A stretch of DNA of 64,000 bases. Origin: Streptomyces barkulensis (lineage in GTDB: Bacteria; Actinomycetota; Actinomycetes; Streptomycetales; Streptomycetaceae). The DNA lies in contig NZ_PGSG01000088.1 in NCBI RefSeq assembly GCF_002843305.1, positions 1 to 64,000 of the forward strand. Reading direction: 5' to 3'. The notes below the pieces were generated by a model. It was given only the letters and a program-made list of their open reading frames with translations, was not told the origin of the DNA and searched no databases. Below are positions 49,560 to 56,588 of the stretch, one piece after another (within the stretch, counting starts at the first letter, position 1; every line of letters starts with the position of its first letter). A program made the translations under genes and the position numbers.

Positions 49560-49766
49560 TCAAGGAAGCATGACCGCTGCGCCGGACACGCTCGGCTCGG
49601 GCCCGGCGCAGCACCGGGGCCGTACCACCGAGTGGTATGCGGCGCACGCTCCTTGGCGTTCTCGCCCGACGGCTGCTTCTTCGAGGAGTGCCAGGGTCCG
49701 GAGGTCGTCCTCTTCGATCGAGGGACGCTGCAGGGACCGCCGGTCGCCGATCTCGCGGAAATCCAT
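49560..49766 (-). CDS. possible small hypothetical protein
   Basis: A 68-residue frame starting MDFREIGDRRSLQRPSIEED then LRTLALLEEAAVG, with a Cys-containing tail. The first 45 residues have a coding look (acidic helical segment); the rest is doubtful. TACGGT ends six bases before the ATG, so a leaderless transcript is possible. I recognise no family. The frame may be a degenerate remnant next to the accessory genes. Confidence 0.35.
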   Translation of the reverse strand: MDFREIGDRRSLQRPSIEEDDLRTLALLEEAAVGRERQGACAAYHSVVRPRCCAGPEPSVSGAAVMLP

Positions 49767-49820
49767 GGGACGACCGTAGGGCACAGGCCGGCGCGCCGCG
49801 GCGGAACGGCGCGGAACGCG

Positions 49821-50180
49821 CTACGGGGCGAGGCGCTCGGCGAGTTCCGTCTCGTCGGCGACGAACCACGTCTGCCGTCCGCGGTCGCACTCGCGGACGA
49901 AGTCCCGCAGCGCCGTGCCGGCCGCCGTGCGGGCGGAGACGTCGCCGACGACGGCGAGCCCCAGGCGGTAGTTGGCGAACTTCTGGACGATCTCCCCGGC
50001 GAGGCCGGTGCGCAGCCGGAAGAAGTCCTCGTGCAGCCGCCCGGCGGGCACGGCGACCCACCGGGCGCCCTGGTAGCCGGCGTCGCCGATCAGGTCCAGC
50101 GCCTCGCGCTCCCCGATGGCCGCGCCCTCGTCGGCGCACATCAGGACGGGGATGCCGTGGAACGTCCGAAGGGTGGTCAT
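49821..50180 (-). CDS. DUF4180 protein
   Basis: A 119-residue protein with the DUF4180 signature (GARWVAVPAGRLHEDFFRLR then TGLAGEIVQKFANYRLGLAV). The biochemical role is unknown to me; homologues are small soluble proteins in many Streptomyces. The start ATG at 50180 is followed by TTLRTFHGIPVLMCAD. No operon partner is evident. Confidence 0.85.
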   Translation of the reverse strand: MTTLRTFHGIPVLMCADEGAAIGEREALDLIGDAGYQGARWVAVPAGRLHEDFFRLRTGLAGEIVQKFANYRLGLAVVGDVSARTAAGTALRDFVRECDRGRQTWFVADETELAERLAP

Positions 50181-50277
50181 GGCGGCCGAGCCTAGGCGGG
50201 ACGGCGTACGGCGTCGAAGCGTTTTCCGGTGCCGGGACCCGGCCCGGTGCCGGGACCCGGCGGGATCCGGGCGCCGC

Positions 50278-50733
50278 TCAGTCCAGTTCCACGTCCTCGG
50301 CGATGCGCCGGGCCCTGATGTAGGGACCGCCCTCGTACTCCTCGTACAGCGTCTCCGCGAGGTCCACGCCGAGTTCCCGCTCGACCACGGCGATCTCGAA
50401 CTCGCCCACGACGCCGGTGACGCGGACCGCGTCGTCCTGGTCCACGGCCGGCATGTCCCCCTCGACGACCAGCAGCGGTTCGATGTCGCTGGGCTCGTCC
50501 CCGCCGACGGTGAAGGCCCAGGGCGAGATGACGTCCTGGACCCGGCCCTCGACCGTTCTCTCCTCCCCGACCACGGACTCGGCGTCGCCGCTCTCGAAAG
50601 CCTCGTTCACCTCGGTGATGCCCTCGGCGCCGTTCCCGCCGCATCCCGCCGACGCGGAAAGCGCGAGCAGCAGCGCGAGCAGCGCCGCCGGCCGTCGGCG
50701 GCCGGGAACGCCCCGGGTGTGTCGCGTGGGCAT
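50278..50733 (-). CDS. putative lipoprotein with OB-fold-like domain
   Basis: A 151-residue protein with a signal peptide ending in an SAGC lipobox (about 26-29), so it is probably lipid-anchored outside the membrane. The mature part shows a repeated strand pattern (ERTVEGRVQDVISPWAFTVG, then AVRVTGVVGEFEIAVVEREL) that resembles small OB-fold-like periplasmic domains. Its closest relative in the window is the next gene upstream. The ATG at 50733 has GAGGA about nine bases upstream. Function unknown. Confidence 0.7.
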   Translation of the reverse strand: MPTRHTRGVPGRRRPAALLALLLALSASAGCGGNGAEGITEVNEAFESGDAESVVGEERTVEGRVQDVISPWAFTVGGDEPSDIEPLLVVEGDMPAVDQDDAVRVTGVVGEFEIAVVERELGVDLAETLYEEYEGGPYIRARRIAEDVELD

Positions 50734-50897
50734 CTCCTGTCGTCCTCTCACTCTCGGGAAGCCTCCGGGCGGGCCGTCGGCGGGCGTCCGGCCGGACAAG
50801 CCGGGCACGGCTGGGAACAGGGGGTTCGCCGTCCTCGGCGCCGTCCTCCGCGTCGTCGCCGGAACGGGGCCGGGCCGCCGCGCGGGACGGTGCTTCC

Positions 50898-51446
50898 TCA
50901 TTCCAGACGGGCCGAGGTGTCGATGGAGGAGGCCACGACGTAGTGCTCCTGTTCCCAGTCGGTGAAGGCGTCCTCGTTCCAGTCCACATCGAGTCCGTTC
51001 GCCACCTCCTCGGGGACGAAGCCCTCCCGCACGATGCCGGTGACCCGCACGGTGTCACCCTCCGCCACCTCGGTGGTGTCCGCGGAGACGACCAGGAGGC
51101 TCCTGACGTCGCCCGTGTCGTCACCCCTGTTCTCGGGGTCGGCGCGGGCGACGGTGAAGGCGTGCGCGTCGACGACCTCGCCGACCTCGGCCGTCAGGAT
51201 GATCCGCCTGCCCGTCCAGGTGGTGACGTCGTTCCAGAACTCGGCCTCCGCCAGATCCCCGTAGACGAACTCGTACCCGTCCTCCGCGCCCTGCGCGGCC
51301 CCGACGCTCACGGACGCCTCGGGAGCGGGCGACTCGTCCCCGCCGCAGCCGGTCAGGACGGCGGCGCCGGCCACGACCGCGGACACCACCGACAGCGGCA
51401 GGGCGGCACTCCTCCGCGTCCGGCGGCACTTCACGCTGGGGCGCAT
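50898..51446 (-). CDS. putative lipoprotein, paralogue of its neighbour
   Basis: A 182-residue protein with a signal peptide ending in the lipobox VLTGC (Cys at about 34). The mature part carries ILTAEVGEVVDAHAFTVARA and TVRVTGIVREGFVPEEVANG, matching the pattern of the 151-residue lipoprotein downstream, so the two are paralogues. The ATG at 51446 has GAGGATCCGAGGAG upstream. Function unknown; possible envelope sensors or binding proteins. Confidence 0.7.
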   Translation of the reverse strand: MRPSVKCRRTRRSAALPLSVVSAVVAGAAVLTGCGGDESPAPEASVSVGAAQGAEDGYEFVYGDLAEAEFWNDVTTWTGRRIILTAEVGEVVDAHAFTVARADPENRGDDTGDVRSLLVVSADTTEVAEGDTVRVTGIVREGFVPEEVANGLDVDWNEDAFTDWEQEHYVVASSIDTSARLE

Positions 51447-51748
51447 CTCCTCGGATCCTCTCGACGTGCGGGCGGTCCCGTGCGTCACGGGTGACCGGAC
51501 GCCGGGGCCGTCAACCCGGCGAACCGACGCGCGGAATCATTCCGGCCCCGGCGCCGGACCATGCCGCGCACGCCGTTTCCACCCCTGCGAGAGCCGGATC
51601 TCCACCCGGACGGCGGTACGCGGTCCGCCGCCGCGGGGACCGGCCGGGCGACGTGCGGCTGCGGACCGCGCCGAAGCGTTCTCCGGTGCCGCACCAGGCG
51701 GAACGGCCGGTAACATCCCACTTCCGCAATGTAGTTGGGGGTATCGCG
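51447..51748. other. intergenic region between lipoprotein and kinase genes
   Basis: About 300 bases hold the divergent promoters of the upstream lipoprotein gene and the Ser/Thr kinase gene. TAACAT (51711-51716) is a -10 candidate for the kinase gene. I see no further gene; short frames here lack ribosome sites and family resemblance. Confidence 0.35.
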
Positions 51749-53530
51749 ATGACAGGGGCCGAGCACGCCGCACTCCGTCCGCTCCAGCCGGACGATCCCC
51801 GGGAGGTCGCCGGCTACCGGCTGACCGCCCGGGTCGGCGAGGGCGGCATGGGCGCGGTCTACCTGTCCGGCACCCGCGGCAACCAGCCGGTGGCGCTGAA
51901 GGTCATCCGGCGCGAGTTCGCCCGGGACGCGGAGTTCCGGCGCCGTTTCGAGCAGGAGGTGCGGGCCGCCCGGCGGGTCCAGGGCTACCACATCGTGCCG
52001 GTGCTGGACCACGACACCGGCGGCGAGCAGCCCTGGCTGGCCACCGCCTACGTGCCGGGCATCCCGCTCGACGACGCGCTCGCCCTGCACGGGCCCCTGC
52101 CGCTGCCCGCCGCGCTCCAGCTCACCGCCTGCACGGCGCGGGCACTCCAGGCCGTACACACCGCCGGAGTGATCCACCGGGACCTCAAGCCCAGCAACAT
52201 CCTGCTGGGCACCGACGGGCCCTGGATCATCGACTTCGGCATCGCGCGGGCCGCGGACTCCACCCAGCTCACGCGCAGCGGCGGCTTCATCGGCACCCCG
52301 CAGTACATGTCGCCCGAGCACGCCTCCGGAGACACCGTCACGGCGGCCTCCGACGTCTTCTCGCTCGGCCTGGTCGCGGCCGTCGCCGCCACCGGGCGTC
52401 ACCCGTACGGCGACGGCGCCGCCATCACCCTCGCCGCCCAGATCGCCAACACCGCCCAGCGCCCGCCGGACCTGTCCGGCTACCCCGAGCCGCTGCGGGG
52501 TGTGCTGGAGCGCTGCCTGGCGGCGGACCCGGCCGCCAGGCCCGCACCGGAGGAGCTGGCCGAGCTGTGCGAGAAGGCGTCCGGCAGGCAGGCCCGGGAC
52601 TTCGCCGGCTGGCTGCCCGCCCCGCTCGCCGCCGGGATCGGCGAACGGGCGCGGGCCGCCCAGAGCCCGCCCCCGCCGGTGCCGCCGTCGTACGCCTACA
52701 CGCCCACCCAGGGCCCCGGCGGCCCCGCCACCGGGCCGTACGCCGCCCCGACGGCCACCGCGTACGGGACCCCGCCCACCGCGCCCCCGCACGGGCCGGG
52801 ACAGGGGCCGGTGGCCGATCCGGGTGCGGGGGGCGGGCGGAGGCCGCGCCGCCGCACGGCGCTGCTGGCCGCGGGGGCCGTCCTGGTGCTGGCCGCCTCG
52901 GTCGGGGGGACGTGGGCGGTGGCCACCGCCGGGAACGAGGGCGGTGGGAACACCGGAGCCGGGAAGGACGCGAACGCCGGGAGCGGCGAGCAGGCGCCGA
53001 AGAACCCGCGGACGCCCGGGGAAGAGGCGCCGGAGGACACCGGCACGCCCTCCCCCGAGGAGGCCGGGCAGAACTCCCCGGAGGCGAGTGCCGACGCGTC
53101 GGCCGCAGAGGGAGGCTCCTTCGAGCCGGTCTTCGAGAAGCGGCCGATCACCATCGCCACGCCTCCCACCCTCGGCATCACCTACGTCGACCTGGACGAG
53201 GCGAGGGTGGACCCGACCAGCGAGATCAGCATCTCCGACACGGAACTGATCGTCCACAGCGGCACCTTCGACTTCAGGAGGGCGATGGGGGAGAGCGCGG
53301 GCAACACCCCGCAGGAGTGCGAGGCCGCGGCCGTGTCCAACCCGCTCCCGGAGGAGCTGAAGGCCCGGGAGATCAACGACGAGGGGGCTCCGGACGAGGG
53401 CGACGTGCTGTGCACGGTGACCACTGAGGGCCGCCTGGCAATGCTGGAGGTCACCGACATGGTGCCGGCGGAGAAGGCCTACCACGTCCCCGCCGTCAAG
53501 GCCGACCTGACCCTGTGGAAGACCGGCTGA
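51749..53530 (+). CDS. receptor-type Ser/Thr protein kinase
   Basis: A 593-residue membrane kinase of the PknB class. The catalytic domain (about 20-280) has the glycine loop GEGGMGAVY, VALKVI lysine, catalytic VIHRDLKPSNIL and DFG (IIDFGIA). A Pro-rich juxtamembrane region (about 300-370), one transmembrane helix (about 375-397) and an extracellular domain (about 400-593, with a linker of Gly/Glu/Ala and a folded end FEPVFEKRPITIATPPTLGI) follow; no PASTA repeats are seen. Its ligand and substrate are unknown. The ATG at 51749 has GGGGG eight bases upstream. A strong terminator follows. Confidence 0.92.
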   Translation: MTGAEHAALRPLQPDDPREVAGYRLTARVGEGGMGAVYLSGTRGNQPVALKVIRREFARDAEFRRRFEQEVRAARRVQGYHIVPVLDHDTGGEQPWLATAYVPGIPLDDALALHGPLPLPAALQLTACTARALQAVHTAGVIHRDLKPSNILLGTDGPWIIDFGIARAADSTQLTRSGGFIGTPQYMSPEHASGDTVTAASDVFSLGLVAAVAATGRHPYGDGAAITLAAQIANTAQRPPDLSGYPEPLRGVLERCLAADPAARPAPEELAELCEKASGRQARDFAGWLPAPLAAGIGERARAAQSPPPPVPPSYAYTPTQGPGGPATGPYAAPTATAYGTPPTAPPHGPGQGPVADPGAGGGRRPRRRTALLAAGAVLVLAASVGGTWAVATAGNEGGGNTGAGKDANAGSGEQAPKNPRTPGEEAPEDTGTPSPEEAGQNSPEASADASAAEGGSFEPVFEKRPITIATPPTLGITYVDLDEARVDPTSEISISDTELIVHSGTFDFRRAMGESAGNTPQECEAAAVSNPLPEELKAREINDEGAPDEGDVLCTVTTEGRLAMLEVTDMVPAEKAYHVPAVKADLTLWKTG

Positions 53531-53556
53531 GTCCAACGGGCGGGCCGGGCACGGAG

Positions 53557-53594
53557 AACGCCGCCGACCGGTCGCGGGACCGGTCGGCGGCGTT
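53557..53594. terminator. bidirectional hairpin terminator
   Basis: A perfect 17-bp stem (53557-53573 with 53578-53594) with loop GCGG lies between the convergent kinase and 5'-nucleotidase genes. It is the strongest hairpin I saw in the window. Confidence 0.85.
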
Positions 53595-53658
53595 GTGGGG
53601 GGATTCCGCGGGCCGGGGGAAGGCGGCCTGCGGAGGGAGGGTCATCCGCCGTGGGGGG

Positions 53659-55476
53659 TCACCGGATGACCGTGATCCGGTCCGCCGCCGGGGCGCCCAG
53701 CGGGTCGGCGGCGGAGGAGTTGGCGGTCAGGTAGTCCTGGAGGGCGGCCAGGTCGTCGCTGCCGACCAGCGGGTCGGTGCCCTGCGCCAGGGTCGGGAAG
53801 CCGTCGCCGCCGCCCGCCAGGAAGGAGTTGACCGCGACGCGGTAGGAGGCCGACGGGTCGAGGGGCTCGCCGTTCAGCCGCACCGAGTCCGCGACGATCC
53901 GGTCCGCGCCGGACCGGGTGAGGTCGAGGGTGTAGGTGAGGCCGGAGGAGACCTGGAGGATCTTCGGGGAGGCCTCGTTGGCGCCGCTGACCTGCTCGCG
54001 CAGCACCGTCAGAAGCTGCTCGCCGGTGAGGGTGGTCAGGTTGACGGTGTTGGAGAAGGGCTGGACGGTGAAGCCCTCGGCGTACGTCACCACGCCGTCG
54101 CCCTCGGCGCCGGAGGCCGCGTACACCAGGTCGGAGCGGATGCCGCCGGGGTTCATCAGCGCCAGGTCGGTCTCCGGGTCCAGCCCGCGGGCGTGGGCGA
54201 ACTGGGCGTCGGCGATCAGGTCGCCCAGCGGGGACTCGGGCACGGTGCGGTCGGCGGTGATGTCCTCGGAGATCCAGCCGATGGGACGGCCCGCGACGGG
54301 CGCGGCCAGCCCCTTCCAGTAGTCGATCAGGGAGGTGAGGTCGGCGGCCTTCTCCTGGTTGCGGTGGACGACGCGGTTGGCGCCCTCCACCGAGGCGCGC
54401 ACGATGTCACGGGTACGGCGGTCGTACTCCATGTTCAGCTCGGTGAACAGCCGGCCGTAGGAGGCGGCGGAGGTGACCAGGCGGTCCTCGCCCCGCGGGT
54501 CGGGGACGGAGCAGACGTACGGCTGGTGGGTGTGGCCGGTGATCAGCGCGTCCACGCCCGCGTTCGTCCGCCTGGCGATGTCGACGATCGGGCCGGAGAG
54601 CTTGCCGCCGTCCTCGCCGCAGTCGGCGTTGTAGGCGCTGGAGGCGGGGGTGCCGCCCTCGTGGATCAGCGCGATGACGGCGTTGACGCCCTTGCGGCGC
54701 AGCTCCTCGGTGTACTTGTCGATGGTCTCGGCCTCGTCGAGGAACTTCAGTCCCTTGATGCCCTCGGCCGAGACGATGTCGGGCGTGCCCTCCAGGGTGA
54801 CGCCGATGAAGCCGACGCGGACACCCTTCATCCTCTTGACGGTGTAGGGGGCCATCAGCGGCCTGCCGGTCTTCTCGTCGACGACGTTGGCCGCGAGGAT
54901 CGGGAAGTCGGCGCCGCCGAAGGTGCGGCCCTCGTCGTAGCAGCCGTCCTCGGGGTGGCAGCCGCCGTTCTGCAGGCGCTCGAGCTCGGCCGCGCCCTCG
55001 TCGAACTCGTGGTTGCCGACGCCCACGACGTCCATGCCGAGCGCGTTCATCGCCTCGATGGTGGGCTCGTCGTGGAAGAGGCCCGACAGCAGCGGGCTGG
55101 CGCCGACGATGTCGCCGGGGGCGACGGTGACCGAGTACCGGTTGCCCTCACGGGCCTCGCGCAGGGAGGTGGCGAGGTACTCGGCGCCGCCCGCGTCGAT
55201 CTGCTCGGTGGTGCCGTCGGGGTGCTGATGGGTCACACGGCCGGAGGAACCGGTCGGGGGCTCCAGGTTGCCGTGGAAGTCGTTGATGGCGAGCACCTGG
55301 AGGTCGACGGTGCGGCCGTGGTGCTTGCCGCGGTCGCCGTGCGCGCCGGGAGCCGCCGACGGGGCGTCCTGCGCGGCGGCGGGCATGGCGGCGCCGAGGG
55401 CGCCGACCGTCAGCAGACCGGCCGCGGCTGCGGTGAGTCTGCGGGAGAGGGGAGACCGCTTGGGCGGAGTGGACAT
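53659..55476 (-). CDS. secreted bifunctional metallophosphatase/5'-nucleotidase
   Basis: A 605-residue exported enzyme. After a signal peptide (about 1-36, RLTAAAAGLLTVGALGAAMP) comes a calcineurin-type metallophosphatase domain (about 50-290) with AINDFHGNL and VGNHEFDEG, then the C-terminal nucleotide-specificity domain (about 325-560, NPGGIRSDLVYAASGAEG, VNSFLAGGGDGFPTLAQG). It probably releases phosphate from extracellular nucleotides. The ATG at 55476 begins STPPKRSPLSRR. Homologue in S. coelicolor is next to mshD, as here. Confidence 0.93.
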   Translation of the reverse strand: MSTPPKRSPLSRRLTAAAAGLLTVGALGAAMPAAAQDAPSAAPGAHGDRGKHHGRTVDLQVLAINDFHGNLEPPTGSSGRVTHQHPDGTTEQIDAGGAEYLATSLREAREGNRYSVTVAPGDIVGASPLLSGLFHDEPTIEAMNALGMDVVGVGNHEFDEGAAELERLQNGGCHPEDGCYDEGRTFGGADFPILAANVVDEKTGRPLMAPYTVKRMKGVRVGFIGVTLEGTPDIVSAEGIKGLKFLDEAETIDKYTEELRRKGVNAVIALIHEGGTPASSAYNADCGEDGGKLSGPIVDIARRTNAGVDALITGHTHQPYVCSVPDPRGEDRLVTSAASYGRLFTELNMEYDRRTRDIVRASVEGANRVVHRNQEKAADLTSLIDYWKGLAAPVAGRPIGWISEDITADRTVPESPLGDLIADAQFAHARGLDPETDLALMNPGGIRSDLVYAASGAEGDGVVTYAEGFTVQPFSNTVNLTTLTGEQLLTVLREQVSGANEASPKILQVSSGLTYTLDLTRSGADRIVADSVRLNGEPLDPSASYRVAVNSFLAGGGDGFPTLAQGTDPLVGSDDLAALQDYLTANSSAADPLGAPAADRITVIR

Positions 55477-55609
55477 GTTCTGTCCCCTTCTGTTCCCTTG
55501 TCGAGGCCGTGGGTTGGCCCGGAAGTGGCCGTTGGTGGCGGGGGAAGCCTAGGTCAACGCGCGTAGCGTGTCATTGTCGCGTTGGTAACCGCATGGTTTC
55601 GATGCTGCG

Positions 55610-55615
55610 TAGGCT
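55610..55615 (+). promoter_or_regulatory. -10 box for a leaderless mshD transcript
   Basis: TAGGCT ends seven bases before the ATG of mshD, with no Shine-Dalgarno sequence. Confidence 0.5.
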
Positions 55616-55622
55616 TCTCCCT

Positions 55623-56540
55623 ATGAGCGACGTGGTGGTTGTGGACGAGCTGACGCCCGAGGCCGTGCGGCAGGCCCAGGCTCTGATCGACGAGGCCGCC
55701 CGGGTGGACGGCCAGCCCGCCGTCTCCGAGCAGGGCCGCCTCCAGTTGCGCGGCGGTCGCCGCGCGGGCGTACGGCATCTGCTGCTCTGGCGACAGGGGG
55801 AGCTGGCCGGTTACGGGCAGCTGGAGGACACCGATCCCGTCGAGGCCCCGACCGGCGAGTTCGTCGTCCACCCCGACCACCGCAACCAGGGCCACGGGCT
55901 GGCCCTGGGCCGCGCGCTGCTGGAGGCGTCGGGCCGGCGGCTGCGGGTGTGGGCGCACGGCGGCCACCCGGCCGCACGCCACCTGGCGCGGCTGCTCGGC
56001 CTCGCCCTCTTCCGCGAACTGCGGCAGATGCGGCGCCCGCTGACGGGCCTGAACCTGCCCGAGCCGTCGCTGCCGCCGGGGGTGCGGCTGCGCACCTTCG
56101 TGCCCGGCCGCGACGACGCCGCCTGGCTGGCCGCCAACGCCGCCGCCTTCGCCCACCACCCCGAGCAGGGCGGCATGACCCAGCGCGACCTGGACGACCG
56201 CAAGGCCGAGCCGTGGTTCGACCCCAAGGGCTTCTTCCTCGCCGTGCGCGACGGCGGGCGCGACGGGGAGGGCGAGGAACTGCTCGGCTTCCACTGGACG
56301 AAGGTCCACAGCGCCGAGCAGCTCGGCGAGGTGTACGTCGTCGGCGTCGCCCCGGGCGCGCAGGGCGGCGGCCTGGGCAAGGCGCTGACGCTGGTGGGCC
56401 TGCGCTACCTCGCACGCGACCGCGGCCTGCCGACCGCGATGCTGTACGTGGACGCCGACAACACCGCGGCCGTGAAGGTCTACGAGGGCCTGGGGTTCGA
56501 GACCCACGAGGTGGACCTGATGTACCGCACGGAGGGCTGA
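55623..56540 (+). CDS. mshD: mycothiol synthase
   Basis: A 305-residue enzyme with two tandem GNAT domains (about 1-140 and 150-305), the last step of mycothiol biosynthesis: acetylation of Cys-GlcN-Ins. Both acetyl-CoA signatures are visible (VHPDHRNQGHGLALGRALLE and APGAQGGGLGKALTLVGLRY), as is DADNTAAVKVYEGLGFETHE at the end. The ATG at 55623 is the start recalled for MshD proteins and appears leaderless. The gene is divergent from the 5'-nucleotidase gene. Confidence 0.95.
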   Translation: MSDVVVVDELTPEAVRQAQALIDEAARVDGQPAVSEQGRLQLRGGRRAGVRHLLLWRQGELAGYGQLEDTDPVEAPTGEFVVHPDHRNQGHGLALGRALLEASGRRLRVWAHGGHPAARHLARLLGLALFRELRQMRRPLTGLNLPEPSLPPGVRLRTFVPGRDDAAWLAANAAAFAHHPEQGGMTQRDLDDRKAEPWFDPKGFFLAVRDGGRDGEGEELLGFHWTKVHSAEQLGEVYVVGVAPGAQGGGLGKALTLVGLRYLARDRGLPTAMLYVDADNTAAVKVYEGLGFETHEVDLMYRTEG

Positions 56541-56588
56541 ACAGGCCGCCGGCCGGAGGGGGCTTGACCGGGGCGGCCGGGGACGGGC

